Source: Microbacterium sp. BH-3-3-3
GTDB taxonomy: Bacteria > Actinomycetota > Actinomycetes > Actinomycetales > Microbacteriaceae
Length of the DNA stretch: 64,000 bases
Assembly (NCBI RefSeq): GCF_001792815.1
Contig: NZ_CP017674.1
Coordinates: forward strand, 1 to 64,000
Direction: 5' to 3'
Shown here: positions 1-9,404 of the stretch, piece by piece
Position numbering within the stretch: position 1 is the stretch's first letter
Layout: every line of letters starts with the position of its first letter
Position numbers and translations under genes: made by a program
Notes under the pieces: model-generated
The model's database searches: none
Told to the model about the DNA's origin: nothing
Seen by the model: only the letters and a program-made list of their open reading frames with translations

Positions 1-3000
1 CTGCAGGCGACGGCCGAGGATCGGCGCGGGTTCATCGAAGAGGCGGCGGGGATCCTCAAGCACCGCCGTCGCAAAGAGAAGACCGCGCGCAAGCTCGAGG
101 CCATGGAGACCAACCTCACCCGTCTCAGCGACCTCGCGGGGGAGCTGCGACGCCAACTGAAGCCGCTCGGCAAGCAGGCCGAGGTCGCACGCGAGGCCGC
201 GACGATCGCGGCGGTCGTGCGCGATGCGAAAGCCCGGCTGTACGCCGACGAACTGGTGCGCCTGCGCGGGCAGCTCGCCGACGCCGCCCGCGCCGAGAGC
301 GAGCGGCACACCGAACGCCTGGGCTTGCAGGAGCAGGCCGATGGGCTGCGTCAGCGGGTGGAGCGGCTCGAGAACGACCAGCGTTCCGAGGCGGTCGACC
401 GTGCGCGCAGCGTCGCCTTCGCGCTCGAGCAGGTGCAGGAGCGTCTGCGCGGGCTCTACAGCCTGGCCGGTCAGCGTCTGACGCTGCTCGCTGACGACGA
501 CGCCGACGGCGCGGGGTTCGCCCCCACGGTGTCGCAGACCATGATCGACGACGTCCGCGCCGAGATCGACGACATCGCGGCCGGTCTCGGAGACGCGCAC
601 GACGCCGCCGCCGATGCCGCACGGGCCGTGGCGCGGGCTCGCGCCGAGCTCGACGCCCTCGACACCGAGATCTCCGCGCAGAGCGCGCTGGTGTCCGAGC
701 ACGACATGCGCCTCACCACCCTGCGTGGAGCCGCGGATGCCGCCCACTCGGCCCTCACCGCCGTGCGCGCGGGCGTGGAGCGTCAGCAGCGTGCGCTCGA
801 GGCCGCGCTCGCCCGGCGCGCCGAAGCGGAAGAGGCGCGGGCGGCCCTCGATCCCGACGTCGTGCCCGAAGCGTCCACCGTCGAACACGCCACGGCGTAC
901 GAGCGCGCCCAGCGCGACGCGAACGACGCCGAGACGCACGTGGCGGCGCTGCGGGAACGCCTGCACGCGGCCGAGCGCGAACGCGACGCGCTGTCGGCGC
1001 AGACGGCCGCGCTCGGACGCGCGCTGGACGTGCGCAACGCCGCGGCCGAACTGATCGCGGCCGGGGGCACCGGCATCCGGGGGCTCGTCGGAGACGACGT
1101 GCGGGTGACGGCCGGCTTCGAGGCGGCGATCGCCGCCGCCCTCGGCACGCTCGCGGAGGGCCTGCTCGTCGACGACATCGACGCGGCGTTCGCCGCTGCC
1201 CGGACGGCCGCCGAGTCGGATCTGGGGCTCGTCGAGATCGCGATCGCCGATGCCGCCGTCTCGGACACTTCGCCGACGGTGGAGGGCGGGGTGCCCGCCG
1301 CACAGGTCGTCACGGCCTCGTCGGGGGTGAGCGCCATCCTGTCGCGGGTGGTCGTCGTGGACGACCTGGCGGCCGCCCGGTCGGCTCTGCCCTCGCTCGC
1401 CGACGACATCACCCTGGTGACCCGCGCCGGGGAAGTGCTGACCGCGCGCACCCTGCGCGCCGGTTCGGGAGCGGGCGGTTCGCGCCTCGAGCTCGCGGCC
1501 GAACGCGCCGCCGCGAGTGAGCGGCTCGACGAGATCGTCGTGATCGCCGATTCGCTGCGCGATGCACTCGGCGACGAGCAGCGTCACCAGAGCGAGGCGC
1601 GTCAACGCACCAAGGACGCGCTGTCGACCCTGCGCGCGCATGACGCCGCGCTGGCGGCGCACGCCGAGAAGGTGAACCGCGTGACGGTGCGGCATGAGGC
1701 CGCCGTGGCGGAGTGCGAACGCCTGGCGGCCGGACTCGCGCAGACCGAGGCCGCCGTCGCCGAGGCCGAGGCCACCGCCCGCGTCGCCGAGGAGGCACTG
1801 CGCCGTGCCCAGGAGACGCCCCGACCCCTCCTCGACGTGTCGGCGCGCGACGGATTCCTCGCCGAGGTCGAGGCGGCGCGCGAGGGTGAGATGCGGGCTC
1901 GACTCGACATCGAGACGCTCCGCGAGCGGGTGCGCGCGGGCGAGGCCCGCATCGTGCAGCTCGAGCAGCAGCGGGAGCGAGAGCGCGCGGCGGCCGACGA
2001 GGCGGCGCGACGCACCGTCGTCCGTCGCGCGCAGCGCGAGATCGCCGCCGAGGTCGCCGGGCACCTCCCGGCGGTGCTCGACTCCGTCGACCGGTCGGTG
2101 AGCGAAGCGCGCGTCGAGCTCGCCGCCGCGGAGTCGGCCCGAACGGCCGTGACCGAGCAGCTGAGCCGGGCACGCGCCGAGGAGAGCGGGGTGCGCGAGC
2201 GCCTGGGACGTCTCACCGAGAGCGTCCACGGTCTCGAGCTGCAGATGCACGAGCAGAAGCTGCACATCACCAGCCTTCTCGACCGCGTGCACTCGGAGCT
2301 CGCGCTCGACGAGAGCATTCTCGTTTCGGAATACGTTCCCGACCAGGTCGTTCCTGGCGAGGGCGACGGTGACGGCGTGGCTTTCGATCGCGCGGCGCAG
2401 AAGAAGCGCCTGCAGGAAGCCGAACGCAAACTCGGCCAGCTGGGACGGGTGAACCCCCTCGCCCTCGAGGAGTTCGCGGCCCTCGAGCAGCGGCACGCGT
2501 TCCTGACCGAGCAGCTCGCCGACCTGCAGCAGACGCGCGCCGACCTGCAGACGATCATCGCCGAGCTCGACGACCGCATGCAGACGATCTTCGTCGCGGC
2601 CTTCGAGGACACGCGGGTCGCCTTCACCGAGATCTTCCCCATCCTGTTCCCGGGTGGGGCGGGGAGCATCTCGCTAACGGACCCCGACAATCCGCTCACC
2701 ACCGGCATCGAGGTGTCGGTGCGCCCGGTCGGCAAGAAGATCGAGCGACTGTCGCTGCTGTCGGGCGGGGAGCGGTCGCTGGCGGCCGTGGCGTTCCTGA
2801 CCTCGATCTTCACCGCGCGCCCCAGCCCCTTCTACATCCTCGACGAGGTCGAGGCGGCGCTCGACGACGCCAACCTCGGTCGCCTGCTGGGGGTGTTCGA
2901 GAAGCTCCGCGCGAGCAGCCAGCTCATCGTCATCACCCACCAGAAACGCACGATGGAGATCGCCGACGCCCTCTACGGGGTCTCGATGCGTCAGGACGGC

Positions 3001-3072
3001 GTGTCGGCCGTGGTCGGACAGCGCGTGGGCGATCGCGCCGCGGCGCGGGGCGAAGCCGCCCCCGTAAGCTGA
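1..3072 (+). CDS. smc: Chromosome segregation ATPase SMC (5' end outside window)
   Basis: SMC forms the ring-shaped ATPase that, with ScpA and ScpB, compacts and segregates the chromosome. The reading frame is open from base 1, so the gene is cut by the window edge. It already encodes the N-terminal head segment FIEEAAGILKHR, and about 1023 residues are visible of the roughly 1180 usual. Two long Ala/Glu/Arg-rich coiled coils flank a hinge near visible residue 357 (GIRGLVGDDV). The C-terminal head has the ABC signature LSGGERSLAAVAFL near residue 920 and the Walker B FYILDEVEAALDD near 945. ftsY starts 5 nt after the stop. Identification is secure. Confidence 0.97.
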   Translation: MQATAEDRRGFIEEAAGILKHRRRKEKTARKLEAMETNLTRLSDLAGELRRQLKPLGKQAEVAREAATIAAVVRDAKARLYADELVRLRGQLADAARAESERHTERLGLQEQADGLRQRVERLENDQRSEAVDRARSVAFALEQVQERLRGLYSLAGQRLTLLADDDADGAGFAPTVSQTMIDDVRAEIDDIAAGLGDAHDAAADAARAVARARAELDALDTEISAQSALVSEHDMRLTTLRGAADAAHSALTAVRAGVERQQRALEAALARRAEAEEARAALDPDVVPEASTVEHATAYERAQRDANDAETHVAALRERLHAAERERDALSAQTAALGRALDVRNAAAELIAAGGTGIRGLVGDDVRVTAGFEAAIAAALGTLAEGLLVDDIDAAFAAARTAAESDLGLVEIAIADAAVSDTSPTVEGGVPAAQVVTASSGVSAILSRVVVVDDLAAARSALPSLADDITLVTRAGEVLTARTLRAGSGAGGSRLELAAERAAASERLDEIVVIADSLRDALGDEQRHQSEARQRTKDALSTLRAHDAALAAHAEKVNRVTVRHEAAVAECERLAAGLAQTEAAVAEAEATARVAEEALRRAQETPRPLLDVSARDGFLAEVEAAREGEMRARLDIETLRERVRAGEARIVQLEQQRERERAAADEAARRTVVRRAQREIAAEVAGHLPAVLDSVDRSVSEARVELAAAESARTAVTEQLSRARAEESGVRERLGRLTESVHGLELQMHEQKLHITSLLDRVHSELALDESILVSEYVPDQVVPGEGDGDGVAFDRAAQKKRLQEAERKLGQLGRVNPLALEEFAALEQRHAFLTEQLADLQQTRADLQTIIAELDDRMQTIFVAAFEDTRVAFTEIFPILFPGGAGSISLTDPDNPLTTGIEVSVRPVGKKIERLSLLSGGERSLAAVAFLTSIFTARPSPFYILDEVEAALDDANLGRLLGVFEKLRASSQLIVITHQKRTMEIADALYGVSMRQDGVSAVVGQRVGDRAAARGEAAPVS

Positions 3073-3076
3073 AGCA

Positions 3077-3949
3077 ATGGCTGAGAACTCCTGGTCGCTG
3101 GGTCGCGCGCTGCGCGGACTCTTCGTCAAACCCACGATCGACGAGACGACGTGGGACGACCTCGAGACGGCGCTGTTGACCGCCGACTTCGGCCCCGACG
3201 TGACCGAGCGCCTCATCGACGAGCTGCGCGAGAAGGTCGAGCGCTTCCGCACGACCGACCCGCGCGATCTGCAGCGCATGCTGCGCGAGACGCTCGAGGA
3301 GCACTTCGCGAAGTTCGACACCACCCTGCGACTCACCGAGCGGCCGGCCGTGGTGCTCGTGGTCGGGGTGAACGGCGTCGGCAAGACGACCACGATCGGC
3401 AAGTTCGCGAAGTTCCTGCAGCGCTACGGCCGGACGGTCGTGGTGGGTGGCGCCGACACGTTCCGCGCGGCAGCCGTCGACCAGCTGGCCACCTGGGCCG
3501 AGCGCGGCGGTGCGACGATCGTGCGCCCGCAGCACGAGGGTCAGGACCCGGCATCCGTCGCCTTCCAGACCGTCGCCCACGCGAAAGAGACCGGCACCGA
3601 GATCGTGCTCATCGACACCGCGGGGCGCCTGCACACCAAGGGCGGGCTCATGGACGAGCTCGGCAAGATCAAACGCGTCGTCGAGAAGCAGGCGCCCATC
3701 AGCGAGGTCCTCCTGGTGCTGGATGCCACGACCGGCCAGAACGGACTGATGCAGGCGCAGGCCTTCCTCGACAGTGCCGGGGTCACCGGCCTCGTGCTCA
3801 CGAAGCTCGACGGGTCGGCGAAGGGCGGCTTCGTGCTCGCCGTGCAGGAACTCACCGGCATCCCCGTCAAGCTGCTCGGCCAGGGCGAGGGCATCAACGA
3901 CCTGACCGGTTTCACCCCGCACGTGTTCGCGGCCTCGCTCGTCGACTGA
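3077..3949 (+). CDS. ftsY: Signal recognition particle receptor FtsY
   Basis: FtsY is the membrane-associated SRP receptor GTPase that docks the Ffh-ribosome complex at the translocon. The 290-residue protein has the NG domain only and lacks the long acidic A domain of enterobacterial FtsY. G1 is GVNGVGKTTT at residues 97-106, DTAGR is at 180-184 and TKLD is near 241. The ATG at 3077 lies 6 nt after the box TAAGCT (3065-3070), so a leaderless transcript beginning inside the smc 3' end is plausible. Its partner gene ffh lies about 4 kb downstream. Confidence 0.96.
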   Translation: MAENSWSLGRALRGLFVKPTIDETTWDDLETALLTADFGPDVTERLIDELREKVERFRTTDPRDLQRMLRETLEEHFAKFDTTLRLTERPAVVLVVGVNGVGKTTTIGKFAKFLQRYGRTVVVGGADTFRAAAVDQLATWAERGGATIVRPQHEGQDPASVAFQTVAHAKETGTEIVLIDTAGRLHTKGGLMDELGKIKRVVEKQAPISEVLLVLDATTGQNGLMQAQAFLDSAGVTGLVLTKLDGSAKGGFVLAVQELTGIPVKLLGQGEGINDLTGFTPHVFAASLVD

Positions 3950-4026
3950 CCGCGGGACCCTTATCGCAGTCGGCGCCCCAGGCGGGTCGCCTTCCCGAAG
4001 TCGGGGCTGACTGCTTACATGGACTC

Positions 4027-4527
4027 ATGGCCATCGAGCACGATTTCTTCGGACTCCTCGAGTCGGGTCCCGACGGTTCGATCTTCTGGTCGGAGAACGT
4101 GGAGTTCGGCGATCAGAGCGTCACGGTCGACCTGACCGCCCCCGATCAGGACGACGTCTCGGTCGACGCGCTCGACGTCGCGGCCTCGCTCATCTCCACG
4201 CTCGAGGCGATCGACCTCGTGGCGCGCAACGCCATGGTGAACGAGCTCGACACCCGCACGAGCGAGGTGACGGAGTACATCCTGCAGCAGCAGGCCACCC
4301 TCGGTGACGAGCTCGAGGACTTCCTCACCGACGTGACCGGCGACACGCACATCGACGTCATCAAGGCGCTGCAGCTGATGAGCATGACGATCCTCGCCGA
4401 CGAGCACGGGGGAGCCGACCCCTTCGCGGTGCTCGAATACGCCCTCGATCCCGACGCCACCGACGATGCCCTGCTGGTGAACCTGGGCTCCGACGGTCAG
4501 GTGCAGTCGGTCACCAGCGCCGACTGA
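4027..4527 (+). CDS. DUF2004-like cytoplasmic protein
   Basis: A 166-residue acidic protein without signal peptide or membrane segment. Features visible are an N-terminal FFGLLESGPDGSIFWSE segment, a helical middle and a C-terminal DPDATDDALLVNLGSDG stretch. It resembles the DUF2004 family of actinobacteria, whose role is unknown. I assign the family from memory of its general pattern and cannot verify it here. The ATG at 4027 sits 6 nt after TTACAT (4015-4020), another apparent leaderless start. A GC-rich hairpin follows the stop. The next genes are convergent (lipA on the minus strand). Confidence 0.72.
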   Translation: MAIEHDFFGLLESGPDGSIFWSENVEFGDQSVTVDLTAPDQDDVSVDALDVAASLISTLEAIDLVARNAMVNELDTRTSEVTEYILQQQATLGDELEDFLTDVTGDTHIDVIKALQLMSMTILADEHGGADPFAVLEYALDPDATDDALLVNLGSDGQVQSVTSAD

Positions 4528-4532
4528 GGCCC

Positions 4533-4553
4533 GAGCCCGAGACGGCCGGGCTC
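4533..4553. terminator. Hairpin between convergent DUF2004 gene and lipA
   Basis: GAGCCCG (4533-4539) pairs with CGGGCTC (4547-4553) across a 7-nt loop. There is no T-tract, so it is only a weak intrinsic terminator, but its place between convergent genes fits. Confidence 0.4.
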
Positions 4554-4648
4554 ACGACGCGGGTGAGTGCCCGCGCGGACGTGCGAGAACGACGGCTGCC
4601 GTCTGCCGCCGTGGGCGACGAGACGGCCGCCGCCGCCGACGAACCGCG

Positions 4649-5683
4649 TCAGACGGCCTGCGCGAAACCGGCGTCGGCGGCAGCGATGTCCTTCGCGAGG
4701 TGGGCGAGGTGCGGCGGGATCTCGCGGCCCATCGACACCATCGACTGCGCCCACAGGCGCCCCGCGCGGTACGACGAGCGCACCAGGGGACCGGCCAGCA
4801 CGCCCAGGAAGCCGATGCGCTCGGCCTCCTGCTTGAACTCCACGAACTCGGCGGGCTTCACCCAGCGCTGCACGGGAAGGTGCCGGGGCGTGGGGCGCAG
4901 GTACTGGGTGATGGTGATGATGTCGGTGCCGGCCGCGCGCAGGTCTTCGAGCGCCTGCACGACCTCCGCGGGCTCCTCGCCCATGCCGAGGATGAGATTC
5001 GACTTGGTGATCAGGCCGGCCTCGCGCGCGGCGGTCAGCACGCCGAGCGAGCGCTCGTACCGGAACCCGGGACGGATGCGCTTGAAGATGCGGGGCACCG
5101 TCTCGACGTTGTGCGCGAACACCTCGGGCCGCGACGAGAACACCTCGTCGAGGTGCGAGATGTTGCCCGAGAAGTCGGTGGCCAGGATCTCGACGCCCGT
5201 GCCCGGGTTCTCGGCGTGGATGCGCCGCACGGTCTCGGCGTGCAGCCACGCGCCCTCGTCGGGCAGGTCGTCGCGCGCGACGCCCGTCACGGTGGCGTAG
5301 CGCAGCTGCATCCGCGTCACGCTCTCGGCGACACGGCGCGGTTCGTCGGTGTCGTAGTCGGCGGGCTTGCCCGTGTCGATCTGGCAGAAGTCGCAGCGCC
5401 GCGTGCACTGGGAACCGCCGATAAGGAAGGTCGCCTCGCGGTCCTCCCAGCACTCGAAGATGTTGGGGCAGCCGGCCTCCTGACACACCGTGTGCAGTTC
5501 CTCGGTCTTCACGAGGTTCTGCAGCGCCGTGTACTCGGGCCCCATCCGGGCCTTGGTCTTGATCCACTCGGGCTTGCGCTCGATGGGGGTCTCGGCGTTG
5601 CGCACTTCGAGACGCAGGAGCTTGCGTCCGTTCGGAGCGGTGGATGCCGGGGCCCCGGTCGCTCCGGTTCCGCAGGCGCTCAC
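4649..5683 (-). CDS. lipA: Lipoyl synthase LipA
   Basis: Radical-SAM enzyme that inserts two sulfurs into octanoyl groups on lipoyl domains. It is 344 residues long. The auxiliary cluster cysteines lie in [15 protein letters not shown] and the radical-SAM motif is CTRRCDFC. The C-terminal SYRAGRLW carries the conserved serine region. The GTG start at 5683 overlaps the lipB stop as GTGA, so the two genes are translationally coupled in the order lipB-lipA. The first 20 or so residues (Ala/Gly/Pro-rich) are poorly conserved, so a later start is possible. Confidence 0.95.
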   Translation of the reverse strand: MSACGTGATGAPASTAPNGRKLLRLEVRNAETPIERKPEWIKTKARMGPEYTALQNLVKTEELHTVCQEAGCPNIFECWEDREATFLIGGSQCTRRCDFCQIDTGKPADYDTDEPRRVAESVTRMQLRYATVTGVARDDLPDEGAWLHAETVRRIHAENPGTGVEILATDFSGNISHLDEVFSSRPEVFAHNVETVPRIFKRIRPGFRYERSLGVLTAAREAGLITKSNLILGMGEEPAEVVQALEDLRAAGTDIITITQYLRPTPRHLPVQRWVKPAEFVEFKQEAERIGFLGVLAGPLVRSSYRAGRLWAQSMVSMGREIPPHLAHLAKDIAAADAGFAQAV

Positions 5684-6318
5684 GCGGCCACCGCCGCGTA
5701 CTCGGCGCGGAACGCGCGCTCGATCGCCGGGGCGAGATCGGCGGGAGAGACGTCGCGGCCGATCACCTCGCTCACGGTCGTGACCCCGGCATCCGAGATC
5801 CCGCACGGGACGATGCGCCGGAAGCCGGCGAGGGAGTTGTCGCAGTTGACGGCGAAGCCGTGCATGGTCGCACCTCTTTCGACGCGGACTCCGATCGCCG
5901 CGACCTTGTCGACGCCGAGGGGGCGTCGGACCCAGACGCCGCTGCGTCCCTCGATGCGGAAGCCGTCGACCCCGTGCTCGGTGAGAGCCGAGATGAGCAG
6001 TGCTTCCAGTCGCCGCACGTGGGCGACCACGTCGATCGGCTCGGGCAGGCGCACGATGGGGTAGCCCACCAGTTGGCCCGGTCCGTGCCAGGTGATCTTG
6101 CCTCCGCGGTCGACGTCGACGACCGGGGTGCCGTCGTCGGGCCGCTCGTGGGCCTCGGTGCGCTTGCCGGCCGTGTAGACGGCCTCGTGCTCGAGGAGCA
6201 GCAGGGTGTCGGGCCGGGTACCGGCGACCACGTCCGCGTGGATCGCCCGCTGGTGGGCCCAGCCGTCGAGATAGGGCACGTAGTGCGGGGAGAGCCCCGC
6301 GTGGTGGATGTCGATCAT
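5680..6318 (-). CDS. lipB: Lipoyl(octanoyl) transferase LipB
   Basis: Transfers octanoate from acyl carrier protein to lipoyl domains, giving the substrate for LipA. It has 212 residues. The family signature [17 protein letters not shown] is present, with the catalytic lysine in [12 protein letters not shown] and the cysteine in [19 protein letters not shown] at 6318 is preceded by a GGGAG ribosome-binding site. The gene is divergent from a TetR regulator, and an inverted repeat lies in the 63-nt gap between them, so the regulator may control this operon. Confidence 0.94.
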   Translation of the reverse strand: MIDIHHAGLSPHYVPYLDGWAHQRAIHADVVAGTRPDTLLLLEHEAVYTAGKRTEAHERPDDGTPVVDVDRGGKITWHGPGQLVGYPIVRLPEPIDVVAHVRRLEALLISALTEHGVDGFRIEGRSGVWVRRPLGVDKVAAIGVRVERGATMHGFAVNCDNSLAGFRRIVPCGISDAGVTTVSEVIGRDVSPADLAPAIERAFRAEYAAVAA

Positions 6319-6333
6319 CGACCGCTCCCAATG

Positions 6334-6348
6334 TTGGATTGCGTCCAA
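6334..6348. promoter_or_regulatory. Candidate operator between lipB and the TetR gene
   Basis: TTGGA-TTGCG-TCCAA is a perfect 5-5-5 inverted repeat in the divergent lipB/tetR intergenic region. It is immediately preceded by CCAATG, so CCAA/TTGG elements recur. Spacing and location are typical of TetR-family operators. Binding is inferred. Confidence 0.45.
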
Positions 6349-6381
6349 GAATACATGCGACGAGCCGCCTAGGCTGAAGCG

Positions 6382-6930
6382 GTGACCCCCGAGCCCCGCA
6401 GCGGACGCCCCCGCGCCTCGTCGCGAGAGGTGCTGGCCGAAGCCGCGTGCGAGCTGTTCCTCGAGCGCGGCTACGACGCCACCTCGGTGTCCGACATCAC
6501 CCGCCGGGTCGGCGTCAGTCGTTCCAGCTTCTTCAACTACTTCGCCGCGAAGAGCGACGTGCTGTGGTCGGGGTTCGATGAGCGGGTGGATGCCGCCCAG
6601 CGGCACCTGCGCACGGGGTCGGCGATCGATGAGACCCTGATCCGCATCGGAGAGGGGTTCGCTCCCGACGCCCTCGCCCTGGCGATCACGAACGCCGACG
6701 CCATGGGCATCGCCACCGAGCTCGACCGCGATCGCGCCATCCGGCAGTTCCGGCTGCAGCGGGATCTCGCGGCGCGATTCGTGCGGGACGGGATGCCGGA
6801 GCTCTCGGCCGAGGTGCGCGGGGGAGCCCTCTCGGCGGCGGTTCTGGCTGCCGTCTGGGCGTGGGCGGACCGCACCGCAACCGGGCCGGCGCTCCGTGAC
6901 ACGCTCACGGCGGCCCTCGCTCTCGCCTGA
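6382..6930 (+). CDS. TetR/AcrR family transcriptional regulator
   Basis: A 182-residue one-component regulator. The N-terminal helix-turn-helix spans about residues 14-58 ([19 protein letters not shown] and [20 protein letters not shown]). The C-terminal ligand and dimer domain is divergent, so the inducer cannot be guessed. The GTG start at 6382 lies 6 nt after TAGGCT (6370-6375), consistent with leaderless expression. Its neighbour lipB is divergent and an inverted repeat lies between them, so autoregulation and control of lipB-lipA are possible. Confidence 0.9.
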   Translation: MTPEPRSGRPRASSREVLAEAACELFLERGYDATSVSDITRRVGVSRSSFFNYFAAKSDVLWSGFDERVDAAQRHLRTGSAIDETLIRIGEGFAPDALALAITNADAMGIATELDRDRAIRQFRLQRDLAARFVRDGMPELSAEVRGGALSAAVLAAVWAWADRTATGPALRDTLTAALALA

Positions 6931-7005
6931 GCCCGGCGACGCCGGGGCCACGGGCCACGCGGGTCGACAGCGCCTTTCGCGCCACCCGCGTAAACTCGTC
7001 TCATC

Positions 7006-8550
7006 ATGGCGACTTTCGGCACCCTCTCCGACCGGCTCACAGAGACCTTCCGCAACCTCCGGAAGAAGGGCCAGCTCACACCCGCCGACGTCGACGGGAC
7101 CGTGCGCGAGATCCGCCGGGCCCTGCTCGACGCCGACGTGGCGCTGCCCGTGGTCAAGGAGTTCACGGCGGCGGTGCGCGAACGCGCCCTCGGCGACGAG
7201 GTCAACCGCGCGCTGAACCCCGCGCAGCAGGTCGTGCAGATCGTGAACGACGAGCTCGTCGGCATCCTGGGCGGTCAGCAGCGACGACTGCAGTTCGCGA
7301 AGAACCCCCCGACCGTCATCATGCTCGCGGGCCTCCAGGGCTCCGGTAAGACGACCTTCGCCGGCAAGCTCGCCAAGATGCTCGAGAAAGACGGGCACAC
7401 CCCGCTGCTGGTCGCCTGTGACCTCCAGCGCCCGAACGCCGTCAACCAGCTGCAGGTCGTCGCCGAGCGCGCCGGTGCCGCCATCTACGCCCCCGAGCCG
7501 GGCAACGGCGTCGGCGACCCCGTGAAGGTCGCCCGCGACGGCGTCGCCTACGCCACCCGCCAGCAGCACGACATCGTCATCATCGACACCGCCGGCCGCC
7601 TGGGCGTCGACGCCGAGCTGATGAAGCAGGCCGCCGACATCCGCACGGCGACCCAGCCCGACGAGGTGCTCTTCGTCATCGACGCCATGATCGGCCAGGA
7701 TGCCGTCAACACGGCCAAGGCGTTCCAGGACGGCGTCGACTTCACCGGCGTCGTGCTGTCGAAGCTCGACGGCGATGCCCGCGGTGGTGCGGCCCTGTCG
7801 GTGGCCTCGATCACGGGTCGGCCGATCATCTTCGCGTCGACGGGTGAGGGTCTCGACGACGTCGAGCCGTTCCACCCCGACCGCATGGCGTCGCGCATCC
7901 TCGACCTCGGTGACATCCTCACCCTGATCGAGCAGGCGCAGTCCGCGTTCGACGAGGCCGAGGCGATGGCGGTCGCCGAGAAGCTCGCGACCGAGACGTT
8001 CACGCTCGAAGACTTCCTGCAGCAGATGCAGCAGATGAAGAAGATGGGCTCCATGAAGAAGATGCTCGGGATGCTCCCGGGCATGGGCAACATGAAGCAA
8101 CAGCTCGAGGACTTCGACGAGCGCGAGATCGATCGCACCGAGGCCATCATCCGCTCGATGACGCTCGGCGAGCGTCGCAACCCCAAGATCCTCAACGGCT
8201 CGCGTCGCCTGCGCATCGCTCGCGGTTCGGGCATGACGGTGACCGACGTCAACCAGCTCGTGCAGCGCTTCGACCAGGCCGCCAAGATGATGAAGACCGT
8301 CGCACGGGGCGGTGTGCCCAACATCCCCGGCATGGGTCCCGTCGGCGGAAAGCCCGGCGCCTCGTCGAAGCGCGGCAAGCAGCAGAAGGCGAAGGGCTCG
8401 CGCTCGGGCAACCCGGCCAAGCGCGCGGCCGAGAACGCCGGGGTCGCCGAGGCGACCGCTCCGACCGGTTCGGGCTTCGGTCTGGGCGGCCAGGCCGCGC
8501 CGAGCGAGGCCGACCTCGCCGAGCTGCAGAAGATGCTCGGTCGGGGCTGA
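7006..8550 (+). CDS. ffh: Signal recognition particle protein Ffh (SRP54)
   Basis: GTPase that binds signal sequences and 4.5S RNA and delivers nascent membrane proteins to FtsY. At 514 residues it is slightly long. It has the N domain, then the G domain with GLQGSGKTT near residue 107 and DTAGR, then an M domain with [20 protein letters not shown]. The tail after about residue 440 is a Lys/Ser/Ala-rich extension. The box TAAACT (6991-6996) lies 9 nt before the ATG. The last codons and stop are the first copy of a 32-bp tandem repeat that continues downstream. Confidence 0.96.
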   Translation: MATFGTLSDRLTETFRNLRKKGQLTPADVDGTVREIRRALLDADVALPVVKEFTAAVRERALGDEVNRALNPAQQVVQIVNDELVGILGGQQRRLQFAKNPPTVIMLAGLQGSGKTTFAGKLAKMLEKDGHTPLLVACDLQRPNAVNQLQVVAERAGAAIYAPEPGNGVGDPVKVARDGVAYATRQQHDIVIIDTAGRLGVDAELMKQAADIRTATQPDEVLFVIDAMIGQDAVNTAKAFQDGVDFTGVVLSKLDGDARGGAALSVASITGRPIIFASTGEGLDDVEPFHPDRMASRILDLGDILTLIEQAQSAFDEAEAMAVAEKLATETFTLEDFLQQMQQMKKMGSMKKMLGMLPGMGNMKQQLEDFDEREIDRTEAIIRSMTLGERRNPKILNGSRRLRIARGSGMTVTDVNQLVQRFDQAAKMMKTVARGGVPNIPGMGPVGGKPGASSKRGKQQKAKGSRSGNPAKRAAENAGVAEATAPTGSGFGLGGQAAPSEADLAELQKMLGRG

Positions 8551-8621
8551 CCCCGCGACGAAAGCTGCTCGGTCGCGGCTGACCCCGCGACGAGAGCTGC
8601 GCGGTCGCGGCTGACGCCGCG
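8534..8621. repeat. 32-bp tandem repeat across the ffh stop codon
   Basis: Units begin with TGCTCGGTCG or a one-base variant at 8534, 8566 and 8598. The first two are near identical and the third is partial. Each begins with the last sense codons of ffh (Leu-Gly-Arg-Gly-stop), so the repeat looks like local duplication of the gene's 3' end. Confidence 0.85.
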
Positions 8622-8635
8622 CCCAGGGCGTCGGG

Positions 8636-9358
8636 TCAGGGCAGCACGTCGGCGTCTTGCAGTGCCGACATGACCGTCTGCTCGATCGCGCGCTGACCCC
8701 GCGGCGTCGGGTGCACGTCGTCGGGCTGCATCCATTCGGGGTGGCCGGCGAGCGGCTGCCCGACGTCGACGAAGGTCCCCCCGGCGTCGTCGACGGCGTC
8801 TCTGAGGGCCTGCGAGGTGACGGCGGTGTCGTCGGGGACGTCGGCCTCGTCGTTCCAGATGGTGCTGAGCCCGACGATGCGCGCGTCGGGCGCCGCCTCG
8901 CGCAGCAGTTCGACGGTGTCGGCGGTGTCGTCGCGGATCTCGTCGCCGTCTTCCCAGAAGTCGTTGCTCGACGATTCCACGACGATCAGCTGTGGGTGCA
9001 GGGCGGCGACGGCGGGCGCGAGCCCCGAGAAGGGCGCCCCGCAGTCGCCCGTGACGACGAAGCCCGCTCCCGCGCAGGCGAGATTGGTGAGGTTCAGGTG
9101 CGCCCGCGCGCCGAGCAGCACCGGCCACGCCTGCTCCGGTTCCAGCCCGAACCCCGACATCAGGGAGTCGCCCACCGTGACCACGCGCAGGGGCGCGGGC
9201 GTCGACGAGGGGACCGCTGTGGGGGAGGGGCGCAGCACCGGATCGGCGAACGTCGGCTCGGGCCGAGCGGTCGACGTCTCGGCGGCGCAGGCGGTGAGGA
9301 GCACGGTCAGGCCCACGGCGATCGCCGTCGTGACCACCAGAGAACGCCCGCGCATCAT
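8636..9358 (-). CDS. SGNH/GDSL-type hydrolase lipoprotein
   Basis: Predicted surface-anchored esterase or acyl hydrolase of 240 residues. A signal peptide ends in the lipobox LLTAC (Cys near residue 24), followed by a Pro/Thr/Ser linker. The catalytic domain has the block I motif [11 protein letters not shown] with the nucleophilic serine, a SSSNDFW block similar to the Asn block III, and the C-terminal DDVHPT Asp-His pair. The substrate is unknown. Adjacent ATGs at 9358 and 9355 are both possible starts. The gene stands alone on the minus strand upstream of the YbdK-like gene, not obviously linked to it. Confidence 0.85.
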   Translation of the reverse strand: MMRGRSLVVTTAIAVGLTVLLTACAAETSTARPEPTFADPVLRPSPTAVPSSTPAPLRVVTVGDSLMSGFGLEPEQAWPVLLGARAHLNLTNLACAGAGFVVTGDCGAPFSGLAPAVAALHPQLIVVESSSNDFWEDGDEIRDDTADTVELLREAAPDARIVGLSTIWNDEADVPDDTAVTSQALRDAVDDAGGTFVDVGQPLAGHPEWMQPDDVHPTPRGQRAIEQTVMSALQDADVLP

Positions 9359-9404
9359 GGAGCGATCCTATGAGGGCGACCCTATGAAGGGGCGCCGAGC
9401 CCGC

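Noticed and set aside
5680..8100. A long minus-strand frame running from lipB through tetR and ffh
   Set aside because: Only the last 212 codons are real (LipB). The rest is antisense to the TetR gene and ffh.
8534..8621. Possible CRISPR array at the ffh repeats
   Set aside because: The units are directly adjacent with no variable spacers and copy the gene end; no cas genes are nearby.
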